NCBI GenBank assembly: GCA_949292215.1
Contig: CASEYW010000125.1
Span: 1-47,521 of the forward strand
DNA length: 47,521 nucleotides
Source of the DNA: an uncultured bacterium
GTDB taxonomy: Bacteria > Verrucomicrobiota > Lentisphaeria > Victivallales > UBA1829
Direction: 5' to 3'
This document shows positions 15,994 to 24,664 of the stretch, one piece after another. Numbering within the stretch: position 1 is the first letter of the stretch; every line of letters starts with the position of its first letter. The position numbers and the translations under genes were made by a program. The notes under the pieces were generated by a model. The model had not been told where the DNA came from. It was given only the letters and a program-made list of their open reading frames with translations, and ran no database searches.

Positions 15994-17196
15994 ATGATAT
16001 TCAAATTCGCAATATGGCGGACCGCCACGGCAATCCTTCTGTTCACAGTGTTTCCTTCTCTTCATGCGGCGAACGCACCGTGGAAGATCAATGGAACGTA
16101 TCCGGTTCCGCAGCCGGTTGATGCTGCCAGGCTTGCGGCAATTCCGGGAACCGGTACTCCGCGCAACATCATTTTCATCATCGGCGATGGCATGGGACAT
16201 GGCGCGCTGACTCTGGCATCCCTCTACGCATACGGTTCTCCGGGGAAACTCACGCTGGATCAGTTTCCCGTCTGCGGCCTGGCGCGGACAGCATCAGCGA
16301 ACAACAAGGTCACAGACTCCGCCGCCAGCGGAACCGCCCTCGCCGGAGGATACAAGACAAACAACGGAATGATCGGCAAGACCCCCGACAAAGTTTCCCG
16401 GAAAAGTTTTGCTGTTCTCGCCCGGGAATCCGGCAGAAGCATCGGTATCATGACGACGGATGCTCTTACCGGAGCAACTCCCGCAGCGTTTCTCGCTCAT
16501 GCGGACCATCGAAGTCAGGCGGAAAAAATTGCAGCTGATCTCTCTGCTGCAAAAAGCATGATCCTTATCGGTTCCGATCCGAAACCCTTTCTCCCGAAAC
16601 AGGAGGGAGGCAAAAGGACCGACAACCGCAATCTTCTTGCGGAACTCAAAAATGCTGGTTACCGGGAAGTCGGCACACCCGAAGCGCTGAAGCAGACTCC
16701 GGCGGACACTCCCGTTTACGGTTTCATCTCCAACTGGAACAATACCACTCTTCTCTCCCGTTTCGCCTCCGCAGCATTCGAAAAACTCAATGCAAATCCC
16801 AAAGGGTTCTTCCTCATGATCGAAGGTCATTTCCCGGACAAGGGCGGACATGGAAATGATCCGGATTTGAGTGTCAATGGCGTTCTCATGAACAATTTTC
16901 TTGCAAAAGCGGCCCTTGATTTTGCCCTGAAACATCCGGATACTCTGGTCCTTGTCACAGCAGACCATGAGACCGGAGGCATCAGCGTTGCGCCGAACAA
17001 AGCAAATCCGCGCAAACCGCACATTCACTACATGACAAACAATCATACAGGAGCGCCTGTCGGAGTTTTTGCATTCGGACCAGGAGCCGACCGATTCAAC
17101 GCGGTCATTGAAAATACGGATATTCCGAAAACCTTTGCGGATTTCTGGCGTATCAAACTTGATCTCCCGGAAAAGGAAATCCCGGCTAAACGGTAG
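15994..17196 (+). CDS. secreted alkaline phosphatase (PhoA superfamily)
   Basis: A 400-residue exported metalloenzyme that frees phosphate from organic esters. The signal peptide is about residues 1-25 (ending SLHA-AN). Metal and catalytic blocks are in place: FIIGDGMGHG with the first Asp, VTDSAASGTALAGG with nucleophile Ser109, MIEGHFPDKGGHGND with metal ligands, ADHETGG, and the late NNHTGAPVGVFAFGPGA with the last His. Length is close to the usual 430-470. AAGGAGAA upstream fixes the ATG. It is monocistronic between two terminators. Confidence 0.94.
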   Translation: MIFKFAIWRTATAILLFTVFPSLHAANAPWKINGTYPVPQPVDAARLAAIPGTGTPRNIIFIIGDGMGHGALTLASLYAYGSPGKLTLDQFPVCGLARTASANNKVTDSAASGTALAGGYKTNNGMIGKTPDKVSRKSFAVLARESGRSIGIMTTDALTGATPAAFLAHADHRSQAEKIAADLSAAKSMILIGSDPKPFLPKQEGGKRTDNRNLLAELKNAGYREVGTPEALKQTPADTPVYGFISNWNNTTLLSRFASAAFEKLNANPKGFFLMIEGHFPDKGGHGNDPDLSVNGVLMNNFLAKAALDFALKHPDTLVLVTADHETGGISVAPNKANPRKPHIHYMTNNHTGAPVGVFAFGPGADRFNAVIENTDIPKTFADFWRIKLDLPEKEIPAKR

Positions 17197-17217
17197 TCTT
17201 TCTGCCGAAGAAACAAA

Positions 17218-17256
17218 AACGGCGTTCGCGGCAAACTCCGGAACGCCGTTTTTTTA
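17218..17256. terminator. bidirectional Rho-independent terminator
   Basis: AACGGCGTTC / GAACGCCGTT form a 10-base stem (17218-17250). A T-run follows on the plus strand, and an A-rich stretch precedes it, which gives a T-rich tail on the minus strand. It serves the phosphatase and the convergent mutarotase gene. Confidence 0.87.
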
Positions 17257-17272
17257 TTTGGATCAAAAGAAA

Positions 17273-18097
17273 TCAGACAAGAGAAATGATCGTTTTCAAG
17301 ATCTGCTTCTCCCCGGCCTTCAAAATACGGAAGTCATTGCCGACATTCGCCGATTCAATACAGACCATTCCGTTGTACTCGCGATCACCGAAATCAGGCA
17401 GACGGCGGGATTTGGCAACCCAGGGATTCCAGACAACGGTTGACATGGACCCCTCTTTTGCCACATGAATCTTCTTTTTGTACGCAGGATCGTCAATCAC
17501 GCACTCTGCTGCGGAATGATCATAAATGCGGTCGGTTTCCGCGCGGAAATCAATGGGGCCATCCTGCCGGTGACGGGTCGAAGTCAGCGTATCGATGTAT
17601 TCCGCTCCATCAAGTCCAAGAACTTTGATTGAACTGATGTTGGAAATCCCGAAATAGGAGTGAAGCGCCTGCGTCAGCCGGAACTCCTCCGGACCGAGAT
17701 TCGTGGTAGTCAGTTCCACGGTCAGTTTATCCGCCACCGTGACGGTCACATCCGCGATCAGATTCTCATACGCGAACGCCTCGAACTTCACCACCGTGCA
17801 CGCCGGATCGGAACTGCTCTCCTTGAGCGCCCACTCGTTGATGCGCGCCACTCCATGAGCCGGCTCCTGCGCAGGACCGAACCAGGGCCAGCAGACAGGG
17901 ATTCCTCCGCGGATCGGTTTTCCCGGTTCCGCCCAGCTCTCCTCGGAGAGCCAGAGCACTTCACGCTCTCCAGCGGGTCGATAGGAAAGCACATGGGCAC
18001 CATGCAGTGCGATTTTCGCCTCGGCGGCGTCATTCCGGATCTGCAGAATTGGAAGGTTCTTCCACGTCTCAAGTTTCAACGATGATGTTTCTGTCAT
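17273..18097 (-). CDS. D-hexose-6-phosphate mutarotase (YeaD-like)
   Basis: A 274-residue cytoplasmic aldose-1-epimerase-fold protein. Typical YeaD segments are ALHGAHVLSYRP, VLWLSEES, PIRGGIPVCWPWFGP, AHGVARINEWAL with the conserved HG-x-AR, LTQALHSYFGI with a catalytic His, and WNPWVAKSRRLPDFGDREYNGMVCIESANV with the Glu near the end. The family interconverts alpha and beta anomers of glucose-6-phosphate and similar sugars. AGAAGGGGAA precedes the ATG. It diverges from metH across 86 bases, and their promoters overlap. Confidence 0.93.
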   Translation of the reverse strand: MTETSSLKLETWKNLPILQIRNDAAEAKIALHGAHVLSYRPAGEREVLWLSEESWAEPGKPIRGGIPVCWPWFGPAQEPAHGVARINEWALKESSSDPACTVVKFEAFAYENLIADVTVTVADKLTVELTTTNLGPEEFRLTQALHSYFGISNISSIKVLGLDGAEYIDTLTSTRHRQDGPIDFRAETDRIYDHSAAECVIDDPAYKKKIHVAKEGSMSTVVWNPWVAKSRRLPDFGDREYNGMVCIESANVGNDFRILKAGEKQILKTIISLV

Positions 18098-18130
18098 AAT
18101 TTTCCCCTTCTTTCCGATTGAAAATTTCTC

Positions 18131-18161
18131 TTGACAGAATATAGTAGTTCGTTCGTATTAT
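18131..18161 (+). promoter_or_regulatory. putative promoter of metH
   Basis: TTGACA (18131-18136) and TATTAT (18156-18161) with a long 19-base spacer, 22 bases before the ATG. It physically overlaps the opposing mutarotase promoter. Confidence 0.45.
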
Positions 18162-18165
18162 TCAA
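18138..18165 (-). promoter_or_regulatory. promoter of the mutarotase gene
   Basis: On the minus strand TTGAAT and TATATT are 16 bases apart, 40 bases before the mutarotase ATG. It is interleaved with the metH promoter. Confidence 0.58.
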
Positions 18166-18183
18166 CGGAAAAGGCGACCGAAT

Positions 18184-21100
18184 ATGATAAAAAATCGTAA
18201 AAATATCCGAGACCTCCTCACAAAACGCATTCTTGTGCTTGACGGTGCGATGGGAACCATGCTCCAGGCACAGGGCTTGACCGACTCCGATTTCAACTGC
18301 GGCATCTTTGCAAACCATCCGACGCCGCTCAAGGGAGACAACGATGTTCTCTGCATCACCCGTCCCGACGCAGTCAAAGCCGTTCATAAAGCCTATCTTG
18401 ACGCGGGAGCGGACATCATCGAAACCAACACCTTCAACTCCAATGCAATCTCCCAGGCGGACTACGGGCTTCAGGACCGTGTCTATGAACTGGCATACGC
18501 CGGAGCAAAAATAGCACGTGAAGCCGCGGATGAAGCCGAAGCAGCTTTCCCGGAGAAACCGCGTTTTGTCGCAGGCAGCATGGGCCCGACCGGACGCACA
18601 GCCTCGATGTCGCCCTCCGTCGACGATCCCGCCGCACGGAACGTCACTTTTGATGAACTCGCAGAGACCTATCAGCTTCAGGCGGAAGCCCTGATCGACG
18701 GCGGAGCGGATCTGCTTCTCATCGAAACCATCTTCGACACCCTGAACGCCAAAGCCGCCGTCTATGGAATCCAAAAGGCAATGGCTGCGCGGAACACCCG
18801 CATTCCGGTCATGCTCTCTGCAACCCTCAGCGACGCCAGTGGACGCATGCTCGCCGGGCAAAGCGCCGAAGCGTTTCTGATTTCCGTTCTTCATACGGAG
18901 GAGCTGCTGTCGGTCGGCTTCAACTGTGCGCTTGGTGCGGAGGAAATGCGACCTCATCTGGCAGAACTGGCGGCAAAAGCACCATGTTTTGTCAGCGCAC
19001 ATCCGAACGCCGGTCTGCCAGACGTTTTCGGGAAATATGGTCAGACGCCGGAACGGATGGGAAGCATCATCCGGGAATTCGCGGAAAGCGGACTGCTTAA
19101 TATCGTCGGCGGATGCTGCGGAACAACACCTGCGCACATTGCGAAAATCGCTGAAGCGGTTGCGGGAATCACTCCACGCGTGCCGCCTGTTCCGGAACCA
19201 TGTCTGCGTCTTGCCGGTCTTGATCCCTTCCGAGCGGGCAGAGAGATGAACTTTATCAATATCGGAGAACGCACCAATGTAGCGGGCTCACGAAAATTTC
19301 TGAATCTGATCAAGGCGGAAAACATGCCGGACGCGATGGCTGTGGCGCGGCACCAGATCGAAAACGGAGCTTCCATCATCGACATCAACATGGACGACGC
19401 CATGCTCGACTCCCCCGCTGCAATGAAACGTTTTCTTCTCTATCTCGCCTCGGAACCGGAAATCGCGCGCGTACCGGTAATGGTGGATTCCTCCAACTGG
19501 GAGGTCGTAAAAACAGCGCTGCGCTGTCTTCAGGGAAAAAGCATCGTCAACTCCATCAGCCTGAAGGAGGGCGAGGAAGCGTTTCTCGAAAAGGCAAAGG
19601 AAATTCATCGTCTCGGAGCAGCGATCCTGGTCATGGCGTTCGACGAAAACGGACAGGCGGATACGCTCCCCCGCCGAATCGAAGTCTGCAAACGCTCCTA
19701 CGAACTGCTCACCCGGAAAGCCGGAATTGCACCGGAGGACATTGTTTTCGATCCAAACATCTTCGCCATCGCCACCGGAATGAAGGAACACGACAACTAC
19801 GCCGTTGATTTTATCGAAGCGGTCCGGTTTATTCATACGCACATGCCGCTCTGCGGAATCAGCGGAGGAGTCAGCAATGTGTCCTTCTCGTTCCGGGGGA
19901 ATGACGTGGTCCGCGGCGCAATCCATACAGTCTTCCTGAAACATGCCGTTGAAGCGGGCATGACGATGGGAATTGTCAACGCCGCCCAGCTTGGCGTCTA
20001 CGAAGATCTGGATCCGGAACTCCGGGCAGCTGCGGAAGCGGTCGTTCTGAACACGGACCCGGCGGCAGCGGAAAAACTCATCGAAATCGCCTCGGGATTG
20101 AAAACGGAGGCAAAACAGAGTGTATCCGTCGAAGAATGGCGGAACAAGCCCCTGCCCGAACGCATCGCCGATTCACTCGTCAAGGGAGATGATTCCCATG
20201 TGCAGGAGGATATGGCGGAAGCGCTCAAAGCCTATCCTTCTCCAATGAAAATCGTTGAAGGGCCGCTCATGGACGGCATGGCGAAAGTCGGTGAGCTCTT
20301 CTCCTCCGGACGCATGTTCCTGCCCCAGGTGGTCAAAAGCGCCCGCGTGATGAAGCGCTCCGTGGCAGAGCTGATGCCCGCGATCGAAACAGCAAAAGGA
20401 GCAGGCGGAGCAACCTGTTCTCCCGTGGTCGTTCTGGCAACCGTCAAAGGCGATGTCCACGACATCGGAAAGAATATTGTCTCCGTCGTTCTCCAGTGCA
20501 ACAGCTGCAATGTGATTGATCTCGGTGTTATGGTTCCCTGCCGGACAATCGTGGAAGCGGCGGTGGAGCATCATGCTGATTTCATCGGACTGAGCGGACT
20601 CATCACGCCCTCTCTGGAAGAGATGATCCATGTGGTTACGGAACTGGAGCGGCGCGGACTCCGGATTCCGGTTCTGGTCGGAGGAGCCGCCACCTCGAAA
20701 CTGCATACAGCGCTGAAAATCCAGCCGTCATACTCGGGACCGGTCATTTACACGCGCGACGCCTCCGCGCTGGTTCCGGTGGTCGGGGCTCTGATGAATC
20801 CGATAAAGCGGGAACCGTTTCTCGACAACCTGCGCACGGAATATGCGGAACTCACCCATGCCGTTGAACATCGCGGAGAAGAGCTTGTTCCGATCAAGGA
20901 AGCCCGGAAAAGAGCCGTTCAACATTCGTGGAAAAATGAACCGCCCGTCAAACCGGGCATCCACGCATTCCGCCTCCCGGTTGAGGAAATGGCACCCTGG
21001 CTCGACTGGGATGGGTTCGCAAAAGCGTGGAATATGCCGCCGCGCGACAGCCGCACACACGATCTCATCCGCGAAGCAAACGAGATTCTCGCGGCTAGCC

Positions 21101-21771
21101 GAATGTACGCGAACTGTGTCTGCGGCATCTTTCCGGCGCGCTCAGCCGGCGATGTGATCCGAGTCTTCGCACAGGATGGATCTTTACTGAAAACCCTCCC
21201 GACCCTTCGTCAGCAGGGAGCAGAAAGTGATTTTGCCGCACTTGCCGATTTTGTTTCCGATGAACGCTCGGAAACGCCCGACTGGATCGGGGCCCTTGCC
21301 GTCTCGGTGCATGGTGCGGAAGAAGAAGCCGGAGCCTTCGCAAACGCTGACGATGATTATTCCGCCCTGATGGTGAAATCGCTGGCAAACAGGCTGGCGG
21401 AAGCGGCAGCTGAAATCGTCCATGCCAGAATCCGGGAAACGTTCTGGGGATATGAAACGGCACCGCATCCCTCCATTGCCGAGATGCTGAAAAACCAGTA
21501 TCGCGGAATCCGTCCGGCGCCAGGCTATCCAACCCTGCCGGACCATACGCTGAAACGGGAAATTCTTGATCTGCTGGATGCCCGGACCGCATGCGCCATG
21601 ACTCTGACGGAAAACTTCATGATGGTTCCGCAGTCGTCGGTCTGCGCTCTTGTGCTGGCAAATCCGGAAGCTCACTATTTCGCAGTCGGGAAAATCGCGG
21701 AGGATCAGCTGGAGGAATATGCAGCTCTCCGGGACATTCCGGCGGATAAACTCAAACAATGGATCAGTTGA
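18184..21771 (+). CDS. metH: cobalamin-dependent methionine synthase
   Basis: A 1195-residue cytoplasmic enzyme that moves the methyl group of methyl-tetrahydrofolate to homocysteine through cobalamin, close to the 1227 residues of E. coli MetH. All four modules are present. The homocysteine/zinc domain (about 10-325) has GFNCALG near 245 and GGCCGTTPAHI near 308. The pterin domain (about 350-610) opens with NIGERTNVAGSRKF. The cap and B12 domain (about 650-880) carries the His ligand in GDVHDIGKNI near 757 and SGLITPSLEEM. The AdoMet activation domain (about 900-1195) has RGIRPAPGYP near 1106 followed by PDH. The ATG has little ribosome-binding sequence. No cobalamin or SAM riboswitch fits in the 86-base divergent region. 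Three further genes follow closely on the same strand. Confidence 0.97.
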   Translation: MIKNRKNIRDLLTKRILVLDGAMGTMLQAQGLTDSDFNCGIFANHPTPLKGDNDVLCITRPDAVKAVHKAYLDAGADIIETNTFNSNAISQADYGLQDRVYELAYAGAKIAREAADEAEAAFPEKPRFVAGSMGPTGRTASMSPSVDDPAARNVTFDELAETYQLQAEALIDGGADLLLIETIFDTLNAKAAVYGIQKAMAARNTRIPVMLSATLSDASGRMLAGQSAEAFLISVLHTEELLSVGFNCALGAEEMRPHLAELAAKAPCFVSAHPNAGLPDVFGKYGQTPERMGSIIREFAESGLLNIVGGCCGTTPAHIAKIAEAVAGITPRVPPVPEPCLRLAGLDPFRAGREMNFINIGERTNVAGSRKFLNLIKAENMPDAMAVARHQIENGASIIDINMDDAMLDSPAAMKRFLLYLASEPEIARVPVMVDSSNWEVVKTALRCLQGKSIVNSISLKEGEEAFLEKAKEIHRLGAAILVMAFDENGQADTLPRRIEVCKRSYELLTRKAGIAPEDIVFDPNIFAIATGMKEHDNYAVDFIEAVRFIHTHMPLCGISGGVSNVSFSFRGNDVVRGAIHTVFLKHAVEAGMTMGIVNAAQLGVYEDLDPELRAAAEAVVLNTDPAAAEKLIEIASGLKTEAKQSVSVEEWRNKPLPERIADSLVKGDDSHVQEDMAEALKAYPSPMKIVEGPLMDGMAKVGELFSSGRMFLPQVVKSARVMKRSVAELMPAIETAKGAGGATCSPVVVLATVKGDVHDIGKNIVSVVLQCNSCNVIDLGVMVPCRTIVEAAVEHHADFIGLSGLITPSLEEMIHVVTELERRGLRIPVLVGGAATSKLHTALKIQPSYSGPVIYTRDASALVPVVGALMNPIKREPFLDNLRTEYAELTHAVEHRGEELVPIKEARKRAVQHSWKNEPPVKPGIHAFRLPVEEMAPWLDWDGFAKAWNMPPRDSRTHDLIREANEILAASRMYANCVCGIFPARSAGDVIRVFAQDGSLLKTLPTLRQQGAESDFAALADFVSDERSETPDWIGALAVSVHGAEEEAGAFANADDDYSALMVKSLANRLAEAAAEIVHARIRETFWGYETAPHPSIAEMLKNQYRGIRPAPGYPTLPDHTLKREILDLLDARTACAMTLTENFMMVPQSSVCALVLANPEAHYFAVGKIAEDQLEEYAALRDIPADKLKQWIS

Positions 21772-21787
21772 ATTCTCTGGAGCGGCC

Positions 21788-22528
21788 ATGCGGCAAAGAA
21801 ATAAAAAACAGACTCTGACGGAACAGCTGATCCGCCAGATTACCGGATACATCCGGAAAAACAGGCTCAAAAGCGGAGATCCGCTTCCAACGGAATCGGA
21901 GATGGTGAAACGATTCAAGGTTTCCCGCGTCGCACTGCGGGAAGCGTTCTGTTATCTGAAGGGACTGGGACTGATTGTCTCCCGTCGCGGAAGCTGTCTC
22001 CGGGTCGCAAATCCGGGCGTAGCGGAGGTCATCGAAGGGGTAATCTCCAGAATCTGCCTGCCGGAAGCGAATATTGTCAACGAGCTTTTTGAGCTCCGCC
22101 GGACCTTGGAACTCGGCTGTATTGCCGACGCCGTTGAAAATGCCTCGGACGACGATCTACGCGCTATCGAAGCGGCCCGTCTGGAGTTCGAACGTCTGGC
22201 ATCCGAAGAAGAGCTCAATCCGCGTCTGCTTGACGAAGCCGAGGTCACGTTCCACCATGCACTTTTCCTCCCTGCCGACTGCCGAATCCTCGGAGTCGTC
22301 ATTGCGGCGCTGCGCGAATTCTTCAATCTGAAGGTCACCCAGCCGCAGGACGCCCTCTGGTACAGCCGGGATAAGCTGAAGCAGCTCTGCGAAGAGCACA
22401 GGAAGATTGCCGAAGCGTTTCTGGCACATTCACCGGAAGCGGCGTTTTCCGCGGTCCGAAAACACCTCAACCGCAAAACCTATTCCCAGCCGGCGGCATT
22501 ACAGACGGAAGCAGGAGGAAACTCTTGA
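21788..22528 (+). CDS. GntR-family transcriptional regulator, FCD (FadR/GntR) subfamily
   Basis: A 246-residue regulator. An N-terminal winged helix (about residues 8-72) contains SGDPLPTESEMVKRFKVSRVALREAFCYLKGLGLIVSRRGS. An all-helical FCD effector domain follows (about 95-225) with FELRRTLELGCIADAVENA, FHHALFLPA and a late EEHRKIAEAFLAHSPEAA, the metal-binding His pattern of this group. The start ATG 21788 is supported by GGAG and lies 16 bases after metH. A longer open frame reaches back into metH but has no start signal. The stop overlaps the next start. It probably responds to an organic or sugar acid and may control the two genes that follow. Confidence 0.9.
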   Translation: MRQRNKKQTLTEQLIRQITGYIRKNRLKSGDPLPTESEMVKRFKVSRVALREAFCYLKGLGLIVSRRGSCLRVANPGVAEVIEGVISRICLPEANIVNELFELRRTLELGCIADAVENASDDDLRAIEAARLEFERLASEEELNPRLLDEAEVTFHHALFLPADCRILGVVIAALREFFNLKVTQPQDALWYSRDKLKQLCEEHRKIAEAFLAHSPEAAFSAVRKHLNRKTYSQPAALQTEAGGNS

Positions 22529-23646
22529 ACAGGAAACGGAACACAATGATCGCAGTCATACTTTCCCTTCTCTGCGTAATTGCAGGACTCTCCGTTCTGA
22601 CGGCGTGTTCCCTGCATTCCGAATTCGGCAATCTCCCGGATGAAGCTGCAACCCAGCGGTTCCAAACCCTGCCGAACTATTCGAATGGACAATTCCACAA
22701 TCTGGAGTCCGTCCGGATGAATATGAAAAAACTGGCCCGGAAGCCGGGCTTTTTCCGATTCCTTCTGGATTCCTCAAATGCACCGGAGGCTGAACTGCCA
22801 TCCGTTCCCCTGACCCGGAATTCCTTTTCCACTCCTCCAGGAGAGTTCAACGTGATCTGGCTCGGTCACTCCTCCCTGATTTTCGAACTTGGCGGAGTCC
22901 GTTTCCTGACTGATCCGGTCTTCGGCAATGCCGCTCCGCTTCCCTTTGTCGTCCGGCGATACTGCGACTCCCCTCTTCCGCGCAAAGAACTTCCTCCACT
23001 GGATTTTATTCTCATTTCGCATGATCATTACGATCATCTGGAATATCCGACCATTCGTTTTCTCCGGGATTCGGAAGTTCCGTTTATCGTACCGCTTGGA
23101 GTCGGCGCAATCCTCCAGGGATGGGGCATCGCACCAAACCGCATCCATGAACTGAACTGGAATGATTCTGTCACGCTCAAAGGAATCCGCATCACCGCGC
23201 TGACCGGACGCCACTTCTCCGGCAGAACGTTCGGGAACCGCAACAAAACCCTCTGGGCCTCTTTCCTGTTCGAGGGTGGAGGAAAGAAAATCTATTTCGG
23301 GGCCGATGGCGGCTATGGAAAACATTTCAAGGAAATCGGGAAGAAATACGGACCCTTCGATCTGACTTGTCTCGAAATCGACGCATGGAACGAACGCTGG
23401 CCGCAGAATCACCTGTTTCCGAAAGAGGTCATCCAGGCGCAGAAAGACCTGAAAGGGAAACGTCTCCTGCCGATCCACTGGGGAGTCTTTGATCTTGCCA
23501 TGCACCCGTGGAACGAATCCATTGAAACGGTCCGAACACTTGCGGAACAGGAGAACATCCCTCTGCTGACCCCGAAAATGGGAGAACGGATCCAGCCGGA
23601 AACAGCACATACTCCGGTATGGTGGAGCCCGAAAACGGAACACTGA
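22525..23646 (+). CDS. metallo-beta-lactamase-fold lipoprotein (NAPE-PLD/UlaG-like)
   Basis: A 373-residue membrane-anchored hydrolase. After a basic start, the hydrophobic segment IAVILSLLCVIAGLSVLTAC ends in a lipobox (LTAC). The metal motif HDHYDH lies at residues 166-171 in FILISHDHYDHLEYPT. Further ligands are probably the His in TGRHFSGR, the Asp in FGADGGYGKHF and the His in LPIHWGVFDLAMHP. The order matches the NAPE-hydrolysing phospholipase D/UlaG branch of the fold. The start is a TTG whose last two bases belong to the previous stop (TTGA). The strong GCAGGAGGAA 4 bases before it supports this choice. Substrate may be a phospholipid head group or a lactone. Confidence 0.85.
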   Translation: MNRKRNTMIAVILSLLCVIAGLSVLTACSLHSEFGNLPDEAATQRFQTLPNYSNGQFHNLESVRMNMKKLARKPGFFRFLLDSSNAPEAELPSVPLTRNSFSTPPGEFNVIWLGHSSLIFELGGVRFLTDPVFGNAAPLPFVVRRYCDSPLPRKELPPLDFILISHDHYDHLEYPTIRFLRDSEVPFIVPLGVGAILQGWGIAPNRIHELNWNDSVTLKGIRITALTGRHFSGRTFGNRNKTLWASFLFEGGGKKIYFGADGGYGKHFKEIGKKYGPFDLTCLEIDAWNERWPQNHLFPKEVIQAQKDLKGKRLLPIHWGVFDLAMHPWNESIETVRTLAEQENIPLLTPKMGERIQPETAHTPVWWSPKTEH

Positions 23647-23680
23647 ATCTCACGATATCTCAAACAAAGGAGGATTGAAG

Positions 23681-24571
23681 ATGATCCGTTATGCTGTATC
23701 CATGTCATCCATCGGCCCGGATTTGAAGGAGGAATGGATTTCCGCCTTTCAGAATGCCAGGCTCAAAAATGTAGAGGTCATCGTCCGGAGTTTTCTGGAC
23801 ACTGCCGAACATGCACAGGCCAATCTGGAACTCTTCCGGCGGATGCTGAATGAAAAGGTGATCCGGATTGAAAGCACACATCTTCCCTTCGCGCCCTCCG
23901 AAGAGTGGGAAATCTCTCTGCCGGAGGAAAACCGCCGCAAAGCAGTAATCGACCACATCCGGCGGATTGCGGAACAGAATCCGTTCCTCTTCCACAAAAA
24001 CCTGACGGTCCACGCAAGCCTGGAACCGATCCGCGACGACGAACGGAAACTCCGCATCCGGCAGGCCTGCCGCAGCATCGAAGAACTGCTTCCGCTTGCA
24101 GCGGAACTCGGAGTATCCATCAATGTCGAGTATCTCCCCCGTACCTGCATCGGCAACCGGGAAGAAGATTTGCTGGAAATCACTTCCGAATTCAAACAGG
24201 AAGAGGTCGGAATCTGTATGGATGTCAACCATGCAATGACACGCCACGCGGAGCTGCCGCAAATCATCGAAAAGCTCTCCCCGCGCATCAAAACGTTCCA
24301 TCTCTCGGATTACGACGGAGTCGATGAACGGCACTGGTACATCGGTCAGGGACTTATCAACTGGCGGGCCGTCATGCAGAAAATCCGGGCCATCGACCAT
24401 GATCTCGTTCTGATTTTCGAAACCCGCTGCACCCTTCAGGGCGGGGAGTGGGGACGACCACCTTCCGATCCTGCATTCGCTATTCGGCAGGCGGAACGGG
24501 ATGCCTTCTTCCTGGAAAACTGCGACGCGCTCTGTTCGGCGTTTGAAACATTCCGCATCCCCGGAAACTGA
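23681..24571 (+). CDS. sugar phosphate isomerase/epimerase family TIM-barrel protein
   Basis: A 296-residue xylose-isomerase-like TIM barrel. The usual metal-binding order is visible: Glu in SINVEYLPRTCIG, Asp-x-x-His in GICMDVNHAMTRH, His in KTFHLSDYDGVDERHWYIGQG and the final Glu in LIFETR. Family members isomerise or epimerise keto sugars and inositol derivatives, or dehydrate them. ATG 23681 has AAAGGAGG 7 bases upstream. The in-frame TTG at 23675 is too close to it. It is 34 bases after the lipoprotein gene and is probably the last gene of the metH transcript. The exact reaction is unknown. Confidence 0.87.
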   Translation: MIRYAVSMSSIGPDLKEEWISAFQNARLKNVEVIVRSFLDTAEHAQANLELFRRMLNEKVIRIESTHLPFAPSEEWEISLPEENRRKAVIDHIRRIAEQNPFLFHKNLTVHASLEPIRDDERKLRIRQACRSIEELLPLAAELGVSINVEYLPRTCIGNREEDLLEITSEFKQEEVGICMDVNHAMTRHAELPQIIEKLSPRIKTFHLSDYDGVDERHWYIGQGLINWRAVMQKIRAIDHDLVLIFETRCTLQGGEWGRPPSDPAFAIRQAERDAFFLENCDALCSAFETFRIPGN

Positions 24572-24582
24572 GTCTGCAATCA

Positions 24583-24614
24583 GAAAAAAAAACCGCCGGT
24601 GACCCCGGCGGTTT
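24583..24614 (-). terminator. Rho-independent terminator of the kds-lpt operon
   Basis: AAACCGCCGG / CCGGCGGTTT (24590-24614) with a TGACC loop. On the minus strand it is followed by nine or more T. On the plus strand only three T follow, so it ends the metH run less efficiently. Confidence 0.85.
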
Positions 24615-24664
24615 ACCCTCGTTCCGGGAGGAATCGTCCCTTCCGGACGGCTTCAGAAAACCAT

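Noticed and set aside
18098..18183. Possible cobalamin or SAM riboswitch before metH
   Set aside because: Only 86 bases separate the divergent starts and they hold two overlapping promoters; no B12-box or SAM-type core is seen.
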